Assembly (NCBI GenBank): GCA_943324165.2
Contig: CALPKO020000113.1
Span: 1-5,745, forward strand
Source of the DNA: Bdellovibrio sp. ZAP7
GTDB taxonomy: Bacteria; Bacteroidota; Bacteroidia; Flavobacteriales; Flavobacteriaceae
DNA length: 5,745 nt
Direction of reading: 5' to 3'
A program made the position numbers and the translations under genes. The notes under the pieces are model-generated. The model had not been told where the DNA came from. It worked only from the letters and a program-made list of their open reading frames with translations, and searched no databases. How positions within the stretch are numbered: the first letter of the stretch is position 1; every line of letters starts with the position of its first letter. This document shows, in pieces, positions 1 through 5,745 of the stretch.

Positions 1-596
1 AAAACAAATGAAGGAATCCAGTTCGAAAATAGACAATAAAAAACTGTGTTTAGAGATGCTATTAATAATCCAATAATTGCAAGCGACCATACTCCATAGC
101 CCTTATAAGCCATAAAGAACCCGAGACTATAACTAAAAATTACTGAAAAACAATTAATTATTATCTTCTTTTTGAATTGCAGTTCTCGCACTAATAAATT
201 TACATGAACAGAAGAAATAGCTGTAACTATGAAAGTTAAACAGATAATTCTTATTAAATCTATTAGTTCTGGTTGTTTATAAAGCAAACTGATAAAAGGT
301 GCAAGAAGATAAAAAAAAACATATAACAGCGTGCCGACCATCATATTTAGCCAAAAGACCGATGAAAAATGGTCTTGGGTTACATCCTTTTTTTGTATTA
401 ATGCTGCACCAAATCCAAGATCAACAAAATTTAAAGCAAAGTTTGAAAATAGAAGCACCATTCCAATTAATCCAAAGGCACTAGGTTCTAGCAGGCGTGC
501 TAATAAAATCCCAAAAACCAGCGAGACAGCTTGGGCAAAGACTTGATCAATAAAAGTCCATTTTAATCCGTTTTTTACTTTGGTTTTTAAACTCAT
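1..596 (-). CDS. Polysaccharide flippase, MOP superfamily (WzxC-like), 3'-truncated by window edge
   Basis: The minus strand is open from an ATG at 596-594 to the left edge, giving the first 198 residues; the C-terminal half lies outside. The protein begins MSLKTKVKNGLKWTFIDQVF, and about six hydrophobic helices follow (roughly residues 17-36, 41-67, 78-106, 112-136, 144-164 and 168-190). The stretch GILLARLLEPSAFGLIGM (29-46), then VDLGFGAALIQKKD (58-71) and FWLN (81-84), is the typical N-terminal pattern of the PST branch of the MOP superfamily (lipopolysaccharide biosynthesis protein, WzxC/TuaB type). Such proteins usually have 12-14 helices and about 450-500 residues, so under half is seen. 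By family knowledge it would move undecaprenyl-linked sugar repeats across the inner membrane for capsule, exopolysaccharide or O-antigen. The substrate cannot be told from sequence. It starts 54 bp after the VanZ-like gene on the same strand. No Shine-Dalgarno is seen, as is usual in this phylum. Confidence 0.9.
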   Translation of the reverse strand, partial: MSLKTKVKNGLKWTFIDQVFAQAVSLVFGILLARLLEPSAFGLIGMVLLFSNFALNFVDLGFGAALIQKKDVTQDHFSSVFWLNMMVGTLLYVFFYLLAPFISLLYKQPELIDLIRIICLTFIVTAISSVHVNLLVRELQFKKKIIINCFSVIFSYSLGFFMAYKGYGVWSLAIIGLLIASLNTVFYCLFSNWIPSFV

Positions 597-650
597 TAGA
601 GAAGCAATATAATTATTTAAATCGAATTAAAAAGAGCATTTTTATAGGGC
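597..650. other. Short AT-rich gap between VanZ-like gene and flippase gene
   Basis: This 54-bp spacer separates the stop codon of the VanZ-like gene from the flippase ATG. It is very AT-rich. It contains only weak dyads: a 5-bp TTATA/TATAA pair around the upstream stop codon, a 5-bp A/T pair flanking TGCTC (633-647), and an 8-bp ATTTAAAT palindrome (615-622). None has a GC-rich stem followed by a T-tract, so I do not call a terminator. Read-through from gcvH and the VanZ-like gene into the flippase gene looks possible. Confidence 0.6.
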
Positions 651-1100
651 TTATAAGTCAAAAGTATTTTCGTTCAAGCAAGCATATTTTTTTTTAAAAA
701 ACATCACAATGCAGACTACTAAAAATGCTCCAGTTGTATTGGCAACAACATCTAAAATGTCTGCAGAGCGGGTTGTTGTGAAAAGGCCTTGAGCAATTTC
801 TATCAAAATGCCATAAATGAATGAAAAAAGAAATGCTTGAATTAAAGCTTTTTTGACATTAACGAATTTGTGTTTGAAATATAAATACCAGAAAGAAGTT
901 ATCCCAATATGAAAAACCATGTGCCCAAGTTTATCTGTGTTTTTTTCAAACTGGGGCATAGGTAATTCATTGTTGTTAATAAGACATAAAAAAGTTACAA
1001 TTGTTGTCCAAATAAGCGCAAAAATCAGATAGATTTTGTTATGAACCGATAAGTTGTTGGTAAGTTTCACTTGAAAGTAATTCGTTAAAATCTGCCACAT
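651..1100 (-). CDS. VanZ-family integral membrane protein
   Basis: A 149-residue protein if started at the ATG at 1100-1098. The hydrophobic segments are about 23-41, 60-76, 86-105 and 118-135, followed by a basic FFKKKY tail that fits the positive-inside rule. The VanZ family (PF04892) pattern is clear: TDKLGH (55-60) before helix 2, then EIAQGL (101-106), R111 and D114, and DVVANTTGAF (117-126), giving the usual D-K-H…E-Q…R-D-D-N-G spacing. The family is named for the enterococcal teicoplanin-resistance protein VanZ. In Bacteroidota most members are small and uncharacterised, and resistance should not be assumed. The start is uncertain: the ATG overlaps gcvH by 62 bp, an upstream TTG at 1106 would overlap by 68 bp, and a GTG at 1070 would overlap by 32 bp and give 139 residues. 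No ATG lies nearer the first helix. It is probably co-transcribed with gcvH. Confidence 0.85.
   Translation of the reverse strand: MWQILTNYFQVKLTNNLSVHNKIYLIFALIWTTIVTFLCLINNNELPMPQFEKNTDKLGHMVFHIGITSFWYLYFKHKFVNVKKALIQAFLFSFIYGILIEIAQGLFTTTRSADILDVVANTTGAFLVVCIVMFFKKKYACLNENTFDL
659..666 (-). promoter_or_regulatory. Candidate -7 element TACTTTTG upstream of the flippase gene (weak)
   Basis: The minus strand reads TACTTTTG, an exact match to the Bacteroidota -7 consensus TAnnTTTG, and it lies in the last codons of the VanZ-like gene (…ENTFDL). Transcription would begin near 652-656 and leave a leader of about 55-60 nt before the flippase ATG at 596. No TTG lies 17-23 bp upstream; the nearest TTGs are 8 and 12 bp away, too close. 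The octamer is identical to the one before gcvH, but an 8-mer with two free positions in AT-rich DNA is easily met by chance. Confidence 0.25.
687..701 (-). repeat. Homopolymer tract T6A9 in the VanZ-like gene
   Basis: On the minus strand six T are followed directly by nine A, encoding FFKKK at residues 134-138 of the VanZ-like protein. The run contains A_AAA_AAA in the reading frame, a known -1 slippery heptamer, and is long enough for transcriptional or replication slippage. It is recorded because a length change here would alter only the last dozen residues after the final helix. Confidence 0.5.
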
Positions 1101-1419
1101 TAGCAACTTTAATTTTGATCATCCATCCATCTCCATAAGGATCAGTATTTACTTTTTCGGGATCGCTTTCTAAAGCATCATTAAATTCTATAATTTCTCC
1201 TGATAATGGCAAAAATAAATCTGAAACAGTTTTTACCGCTTCTACGGTGCCAAATACTTCGTCTTTTTCCAATGTTTGATCAAGTGTTTCCACTTCAACA
1301 TAGACAATATCACCCAATTCTTTTTGTGCAAAATCTGTAATACCTACAGTAGCAATTTCACCATCAAGGCTAACCCATTCATGGTCTTTAGTATATCTTA
1401 AATGCGCTGGAATATTCAT
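1039..1419 (-). CDS. gcvH: Glycine cleavage system H protein (lipoyl carrier)
   Basis: A complete 126-residue protein, the usual length for GcvH. It starts MNIPAHLRYTKDHEWVSL, the typical N-terminus of the family, which fixes the ATG at 1419. It has the hybrid/lipoyl fold signature GITDFAQKELGDIVYVEV (26-43) and the lipoylation motif GTVEAVKTVSD (57-67), where K63 is the expected lipoyl attachment residue. The C-terminal pattern NTDPYGDGWMIKIK (91-104) and the end ELLSSETYQQLIG also match. By family knowledge the lipoyl arm of K63 carries the aminomethyl group from GcvP (glycine decarboxylase) to GcvT and the dihydrolipoyl group to the L protein in the cytoplasm. No gcvT or gcvP is adjacent, so this is a stand-alone copy. 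It lies 67 bp downstream of sprA on the same strand and has its own likely promoter. No glycine riboswitch could fit in the short leader. Its last codons overlap the start of the VanZ-like gene. Confidence 0.97.
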   Translation of the reverse strand: MNIPAHLRYTKDHEWVSLDGEIATVGITDFAQKELGDIVYVEVETLDQTLEKDEVFGTVEAVKTVSDLFLPLSGEIIEFNDALESDPEKVNTDPYGDGWMIKIKVANVADFNELLSSETYQQLIGS

Positions 1420-1440
1420 GTTTTTATTTTTTAATTATTT
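1420..1440 (-). promoter_or_regulatory. gcvH: A-rich translation initiation leader of gcvH
   Basis: The bases before the gcvH ATG read, on the minus strand, AATTAAAAAATAAAAAC, with A at -3 and -6 and no GGAGG-like sequence. Bacteroidota generally do not rely on Shine-Dalgarno pairing and favour unstructured A-rich leaders, so this fits an efficient initiation site and supports the start chosen for gcvH. Confidence 0.45.
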
Positions 1441-1466
1441 ATGTGACGTAATTTAAATTTATTTTT

Positions 1467-1498
1467 CAAAAGTATGATTTCAATAATTAATTTCCAAA
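1467..1498 (-). promoter_or_regulatory. gcvH: Predicted Bacteroidota-type promoter for gcvH
   Basis: On the minus strand TTTG (1498-1495) is followed by a 20-bp spacer (1494-1475) and TACTTTTG (1474-1467). This matches the phylum's housekeeping pattern of a -33 TTG/TTTG and a -7 TAnnTTTG element with a spacer near 20 bp. The -33 element falls in the final sense codons of sprA (AAC TTT GGA AAT TAA), and the -7 element is in the gap. Transcription would begin near 1460, giving a leader of about 40 nt. With no terminator visible after sprA, gcvH may be read both from here and by read-through. Confidence 0.6.
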
Positions 1499-4400
1499 GT
1501 TATATCTAATAGTAAAACCACCTCGAATATTTGTTATCGGAAATGCTGTAGAAATAACCGCTTTAGAAAACGCATGGTCGTAATAGAAAATGGCTGTTAA
1601 ATTTTTGCTAAATGAGTAATCGGCAGTCAACCTGATAGACCACAAATTCTGTCCTCCACCCAATTGGTTATTGTTGTAGTCTAAATTCCTAACAATAGTT
1701 TTCGTGTTTCGCAAAGAAAAATCGGCTTTGATATTGATATCACTTTTGATGACTCCCGTTGGATTATCTGCCAAAGTAGAATTAAAAATTACATCTTTTA
1801 TTCTGTAGCCAAGTCCTAAAACGTATTCTAAACCTTTCACTTCAGTTAATAAATTATTATCAAAACTCATCGACAAAGCACGGTCTTTTTTCATTTCTGC
1901 AACAATTTTCACAGAACTCAACATTTCCATATCAATTTTAACTAATGGATTAAATTGCTCAATCAAATTGACATTTGAAATCAATGTTTTGCTAAAAAAG
2001 TTGCCACCAGTATCTAGTCCGTTAGGGTTCTTATCATACTCAAAATTGGAACGTATTGAATTGATAGTATAAGTAGATCGATAAGCATGTTGAAAAGATA
2101 AACGTTTAAATCTATCTTTAAAAAATTCATAACGCATTAAGCCGCTGTATTTTATTGTCCAGTTTGGTATTGGAATAGATCTTAGAGCTCCTAAAGAAAC
2201 GCCCGAGGCATTTGTGCCTGTGTAAGCTGACAAGAAAGCCGGTAACAAAACGGATTGGCTGTTTTTTCCAAATCCTATTGGATATCCTTCTGGATCTCTT
2301 GGAACTGTAGTTGCTCCATAATAATTACTGGCTAATCTATCAGCAATTACCAATCTGTTGCTTCTGAATTGGTCAAATGCAGCAGAACCATTTTCGTCGC
2401 TTTGACCAAAAGCAGTTTTTATGAGAACAGTAGATATGTTAAAATTTCCAAAATTGTATGGAGATAATGGCTTGTAAAGTCCTTCTGGCGTTACACTATA
2501 CTGTTCAGAAAAATTATCTACGTATGTTCGGTTGGCTGTTAAATCAATTTTAAAATCTGGAAACAAATCTACATTGGCAGTCATATCTAATGTTTTTGAT
2601 ACTACTTGCGTGAAATTCTGATTAAATTCTTGATAATTTGTTAACCAACCACGTTTAGCAGCTTCATAACGTACATCAGCTTGATCACCAAAAACAAATC
2701 CTATGGTAGGTTTTGAAGAGCCAAAAAAACCAAGTCCTGGCGTATATCCTGGCAAAACTGTTCCGCCTGTTTGTGTATAATTTAATTGCAAATTTTTAAC
2801 GCTTGATACCACTCCGATAAGTCCATCAACAAATACGTTTCCTTCTGCTTGAACAGCCGGACGTGCATTCACGATTTTTTCTCCTGGTTTTGGTGGTCCA
2901 GTTTTGACAGGTGTTTTCGATGCTGGCTTTTTTTGACTACTTTTTACTAAACCAATGTATTTGTAAAACAGATCCATATTGAACGTCGTGTTCAATTTAT
3001 GCGAACTGTTATTTTGAATTGTATTTCCTAAATTAAAAACCTCTCCATTTGAAGCTTCAAAGGCTTGAAATGCTAATGTAGCTCTTTGCCAATTGTAATC
3101 TCCTGTAAAAGTGTACGTAGATTTTACAAAACTTAGAACTGGAATCTTATTAATTGGTAAATCATAGTTAACAGTAAGTTGTTGATTGTGTTGATTAGCT
3201 TCTCCAACATTCCAGTAATCTTGCCAAATAGTAAAACTATCTACTGTATTTCCGAAATTATCAAAATAATTTCGTACAATATTGCTGGTAGAAGCGGTGT
3301 AATTAATTTTTAAGGCTTTGGTTAAATTATAATTAAATCCGTATTGATAATTGAACTGAAAATTACGACGATAAAGTGGATCTAGTCCTAAACCTTGCAC
3401 ATCAACTTGTCGAAATCGTTGTCGGTTATATTGTCTTAAAATGGTCGAACTAAAATTGATATTCGAAGGCAAATAATTAAAATTAAAATCAGTTAAAGCT
3501 TTCCAATAGCCACTTTTTTTCATGAATTTTACTTTCTTGAAAGGTTCAATTGGTTTCGGCTGAAAGCTGAAAGCATAATCAGCAGAGGTGCGAACTTGTT
3601 GGTCTAAATATTCTTCAATTTCGTAATCGTGTTTCTGAATTTCGTTGTAAGAATAAGAAAGTGTCAAATTTTCTGGATCGTAGATATGTTGTTTTTGTTT
3701 TTCACCACGCTCTTTCTTCACGCCAATAAAATTGATACTTTGTGTTTTGGTATATTCTATTGCCCTATTGGTAATATTGTCTTTTTCGGCTTGATTATTT
3801 GTCACATCCACCAATTGATTTAATCTAATATCTTGGTTAAATGGGTCATATTCTGGGGTGACAAATTCTTCACCAATGCCATAATTAAATGGCAAATTGA
3901 TTCCCCATTTTTTAGGCAGTAATTTACCAACGTTGAGGTTTGTAACAATATTGTATTGTTTCATGTCTTTACGACTTCTTTCATTTGGCCCATCTTCTAA
4001 TGCTCCAAAACCAATCGTGCTAATTTTCCCTGTTGCTGAAAGGGTAGCGAAATCTGCTAAATTGGTATCTAAAGTTCCCACTGCTGCCATTCCGCCTTTG
4101 TTGTCCATACCAGACAAACGCAATTCGTTGAACCAAACTTCGCCAACCACTCTTCTGTCAGTTAGCGGAATGTTATTCGGGTCAATACCATTTAACGTAT
4201 TGTTTTTTACGCCAACCATCAAAGTCCTAACAAGACCAAAATTCGGATTTCCTTTCACGCTAATGCGCAGACTATTTGGTTTTACTGGCAATGAAGGATC
4301 GATTTCATAATCAAATTTAGAATAAACACCATCTGTCGAAATATCTCCAGGATTTTGTTTTGCCAAAATTTTAATTTTCGTAAGCAGAGCCATTGCAATG

Positions 4401-5745
4401 TCCAAATTGTTTTCTTCTGGCCAAACTTTTTCGGCAGTTGAAGCATCACTTGCAAGTGTTCTTTTTAATGGAATTTCAACTTGGTAATAATTTTGGGTAA
4501 AATCATTTCCAAAACGAAGAAATCCGGCCATTTCGTTATCATTTAGCGGTTGAGACAAATCGTCCAACGCTTCGGCATGAAGGAACATTTTTAAGTTTTT
4601 AAACTGTCGCATGTCCACACTTACATTTTTAAAAACTGCTCTAGAATCTCCTGGCTCAAGTCCATCTTTAGAAATTCTCAACGAAAGTGATTGCTCATTT
4701 TGGTTGATGATTGTATTGTTGTTGAACAGTTGTTCTCTAAAAACACCGGGTGGTGTAAAATACTTTATAGGAGTTCTTTGGGCATTTTCTAGGATATTAA
4801 CTGCCAAAACATCAAAACCTGTATTGTCATCATCAGGATTAATATCTGTCGGATCAAGCGTGTTTACATATCTTCTCCATTCACCACGGATCAAATCCAA
4901 TGTGCCAAAACGCAATGTAATTTCATTTGAGAATCCAGTAACGAACATTCGCATAAATTGGATAGATGTAAATCCTTCAATTCCACCAAATTTTTTATTA
5001 TTTACTCCTTGGTCAATTGGAATTTTAAATTGGTACCATTTTGCATTAATATCTGGTCCTCCAGCTGGATCTTGAAAAGTAGTCGGCAAAATATCGGTAA
5101 TATAATTTTGGCCGACAGCCATATCTGGTTTAATGTCAATGTTGTATTGATAATAAGCATTGATGGTATTCATTGTATTGTCGCGGTTGATGTCTTCCAC
5201 GTCTGGCAATGTCGAATTTCCTCTGCTATTATTGGTTACATCAACTGGCGAATTTTTTTCTAAACCATTGTAGTTTTTATACCTTTCTAAAACATTACCA
5301 GTTGCATCTAAAAAATATTTGTAATTGTCTCCTGCTGGATCCGCTTCGGCGCTAAATGCTGCAGGAAATTTAGCGGCTTCTCCAGCATCGGTCAAACCAT
5401 CCAAGCCAACATCTTGAACGCTTCTGTTTCCTTGGTTAGTGTCAAATGCATAGATAAGCGATTGCGAAATTGGAATATCTCCCCAGACCGTTGAGGTTGA
5501 ATTTTGAACACCACCATTTTCAGGCAAGCCATTTTCGTATTGTTTTCTGCCATCTCGAAGTACATCTTCTGAAATTTGCCCAAGGTTGATGAATAACTTT
5601 CCCTCGTTTGTTGGGGGCACTTGTCCATCTTTATAGGGATCCATCATCCAAAATTGGATATACTCTACATTTCCTTGTTCAAAATTAGTTGAATTGATAG
5701 GACGCATTATACTTCCAAAATTTTCCTGTGGTTTCAACAAATTAT
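1487..5745 (-). CDS. sprA: SprA, type IX secretion outer-membrane channel / gliding motility protein (5'-truncated)
   Basis: The frame is open from the right edge to a TAA at 1489-1487, giving 1418 residues with no start. Flavobacterium SprA (Sov in Porphyromonas) is about 2400 residues, so this is the C-terminal ~60%. The fragment opens within the repeated SprA N-terminal-type domain: NVEYIQFWMMDPYKDG (25-40) and KLFINLGQISEDVLRDGRKQ (49-68). Further landmarks are VGEVWFNELRLSG (near 530) and GINLPFNYGIGEEFVTPEYD (near 615). The rest has the alternating polar/aromatic strands expected of a beta-barrel and ends GGFTIRYNFGN, a plausible closing strand. By family knowledge SprA is a 36-strand single-chain barrel that lets folded proteins with type IX C-terminal signals cross the outer membrane, working with PorV and a plug protein; in gliders it is needed to deliver SprB adhesins. 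A Lys/Pro-rich low-complexity segment lies at 2840-2941. The signal peptide, true start and promoter lie outside the window. The TTG at 5740-5738 is an internal leucine codon, not a start. Confidence 0.97.
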   Translation of the reverse strand, partial: NLLKPQENFGSIMRPINSTNFEQGNVEYIQFWMMDPYKDGQVPPTNEGKLFINLGQISEDVLRDGRKQYENGLPENGGVQNSTSTVWGDIPISQSLIYAFDTNQGNRSVQDVGLDGLTDAGEAAKFPAAFSAEADPAGDNYKYFLDATGNVLERYKNYNGLEKNSPVDVTNNSRGNSTLPDVEDINRDNTMNTINAYYQYNIDIKPDMAVGQNYITDILPTTFQDPAGGPDINAKWYQFKIPIDQGVNNKKFGGIEGFTSIQFMRMFVTGFSNEITLRFGTLDLIRGEWRRYVNTLDPTDINPDDDNTGFDVLAVNILENAQRTPIKYFTPPGVFREQLFNNNTIINQNEQSLSLRISKDGLEPGDSRAVFKNVSVDMRQFKNLKMFLHAEALDDLSQPLNDNEMAGFLRFGNDFTQNYYQVEIPLKRTLASDASTAEKVWPEENNLDIAMALLTKIKILAKQNPGDISTDGVYSKFDYEIDPSLPVKPNSLRISVKGNPNFGLVRTLMVGVKNNTLNGIDPNNIPLTDRRVVGEVWFNELRLSGMDNKGGMAAVGTLDTNLADFATLSATGKISTIGFGALEDGPNERSRKDMKQYNIVTNLNVGKLLPKKWGINLPFNYGIGEEFVTPEYDPFNQDIRLNQLVDVTNNQAEKDNITNRAIEYTKTQSINFIGVKKERGEKQKQHIYDPENLTLSYSYNEIQKHDYEIEEYLDQQVRTSADYAFSFQPKPIEPFKKVKFMKKSGYWKALTDFNFNYLPSNINFSSTILRQYNRQRFRQVDVQGLGLDPLYRRNFQFNYQYGFNYNLTKALKINYTASTSNIVRNYFDNFGNTVDSFTIWQDYWNVGEANQHNQQLTVNYDLPINKIPVLSFVKSTYTFTGDYNWQRATLAFQAFEASNGEVFNLGNTIQNNSSHKLNTTFNMDLFYKYIGLVKSSQKKPASKTPVKTGPPKPGEKIVNARPAVQAEGNVFVDGLIGVVSSVKNLQLNYTQTGGTVLPGYTPGLGFFGSSKPTIGFVFGDQADVRYEAAKRGWLTNYQEFNQNFTQVVSKTLDMTANVDLFPDFKIDLTANRTYVDNFSEQYSVTPEGLYKPLSPYNFGNFNISTVLIKTAFGQSDENGSAAFDQFRSNRLVIADRLASNYYGATTVPRDPEGYPIGFGKNSQSVLLPAFLSAYTGTNASGVSLGALRSIPIPNWTIKYSGLMRYEFFKDRFKRLSFQHAYRSTYTINSIRSNFEYDKNPNGLDTGGNFFSKTLISNVNLIEQFNPLVKIDMEMLSSVKIVAEMKKDRALSMSFDNNLLTEVKGLEYVLGLGYRIKDVIFNSTLADNPTGVIKSDINIKADFSLRNTKTIVRNLDYNNNQLGGGQNLWSIRLTADYSFSKNLTAIFYYDHAFSKAVISTAFPITNIRGGFTIRYNFGN

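Noticed and set aside
299..546. Two overlapping plus-strand reading frames of 61 and 71 codons
   Set aside because: They are antisense to the strongly supported flippase frame, have no recognisable protein pattern, and have no separate promoter signal.
630..656. Possible terminator hairpins after the VanZ-like gene
   Set aside because: The stems are only 5 bp of A/T pairs with no GC core, so they would not form a stable intrinsic terminator.
651..1106. Reading the VanZ-like gene as a glycopeptide-resistance determinant
   Set aside because: The family match is general. There are no vanH/A/X or regulatory genes nearby, and most VanZ-family proteins in Gram-negative Bacteroidota have no known link to resistance.
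1210..1217. TATTTTTG on the minus strand, a TAnnTTTG match inside gcvH that could serve the VanZ-like gene
   Set aside because: There is no TTG 17-23 bp upstream; the closest fitting one is about 33 bp away. The bases simply encode part of the Leu-Phe-Leu-Pro stretch of GcvH. It shows that the bare octamer arises by chance.
1420..1486. Glycine riboswitch before gcvH
   Set aside because: The gap is only 67 bp, nearly all A/T, and lacks the conserved G-rich aptamer core; the predicted leader of about 40 nt is too short.
3629..5263. Several plus-strand open frames of 64-154 codons opposite sprA
   Set aside because: They are shadows of the long SprA frame. Their products are low in recognisable motifs, and long antisense openness is expected from the codon use of sprA.
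5392..5628. A 78-codon minus-strand frame within sprA in another phase
   Set aside because: It lies wholly inside the clear SprA frame on the same strand and has no family resemblance.
5738..5740. TTG as a possible start codon of the long right-hand gene
   Set aside because: The frame stays open to the window edge, and the residues here match the middle of SprA, so the real start is far outside the window.

Overview
The window looks like a piece of chromosome from a member of the Bacteroidota, most likely a Flavobacterium or close relative in the Flavobacteriia. The reasons are the low G+C content (roughly one third, judged by eye), the presence of sprA (type IX secretion and gliding motility), the lack of Shine-Dalgarno sequences with A-rich leaders instead, and a TTTG-N20-TAnnTTTG promoter of the Bacteroidota type. 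All genes lie on the minus strand, so transcription runs from the right edge to the left edge.

Layout in transcription order: (1) 5745-1487, the C-terminal ~1418 codons of sprA, open at the right edge. SprA is the giant outer-membrane beta-barrel channel of the type IX secretion system. (2) 1486-1420, a 67-bp gap holding a good candidate promoter and an A-rich leader. (3) 1419-1039, gcvH, the complete lipoyl carrier protein of the glycine cleavage system. (4) 1100-651, a small VanZ-family membrane protein whose probable ATG lies inside the 3' end of gcvH. (5) 650-597, a short AT-rich gap. (6) 596-1, the N-terminal 198 codons of a MOP-superfamily polysaccharide (Wzx/WzxC-like) flippase, open at the left edge.

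The genes do not form one pathway. SprA exports proteins across the outer membrane, GcvH serves one-carbon and glycine metabolism, VanZ-like proteins are poorly characterised membrane proteins, and the flippase moves lipid-linked sugar units across the inner membrane. The flippase may mark the edge of a surface-polysaccharide locus placed next to a conserved sprA-gcvH block. The coding density is very high and there is no gene-free stretch above 70 bp. I saw no RNA genes, CRISPR array, insertion sequence, or convincing intrinsic terminator.

I did not find a new biological system here. The points most worth checking are the gcvH promoter that begins inside the sprA stop region, the unsettled start of the VanZ-like gene within gcvH, and a repeat of the same -7 octamer at the end of the VanZ gene upstream of the flippase.
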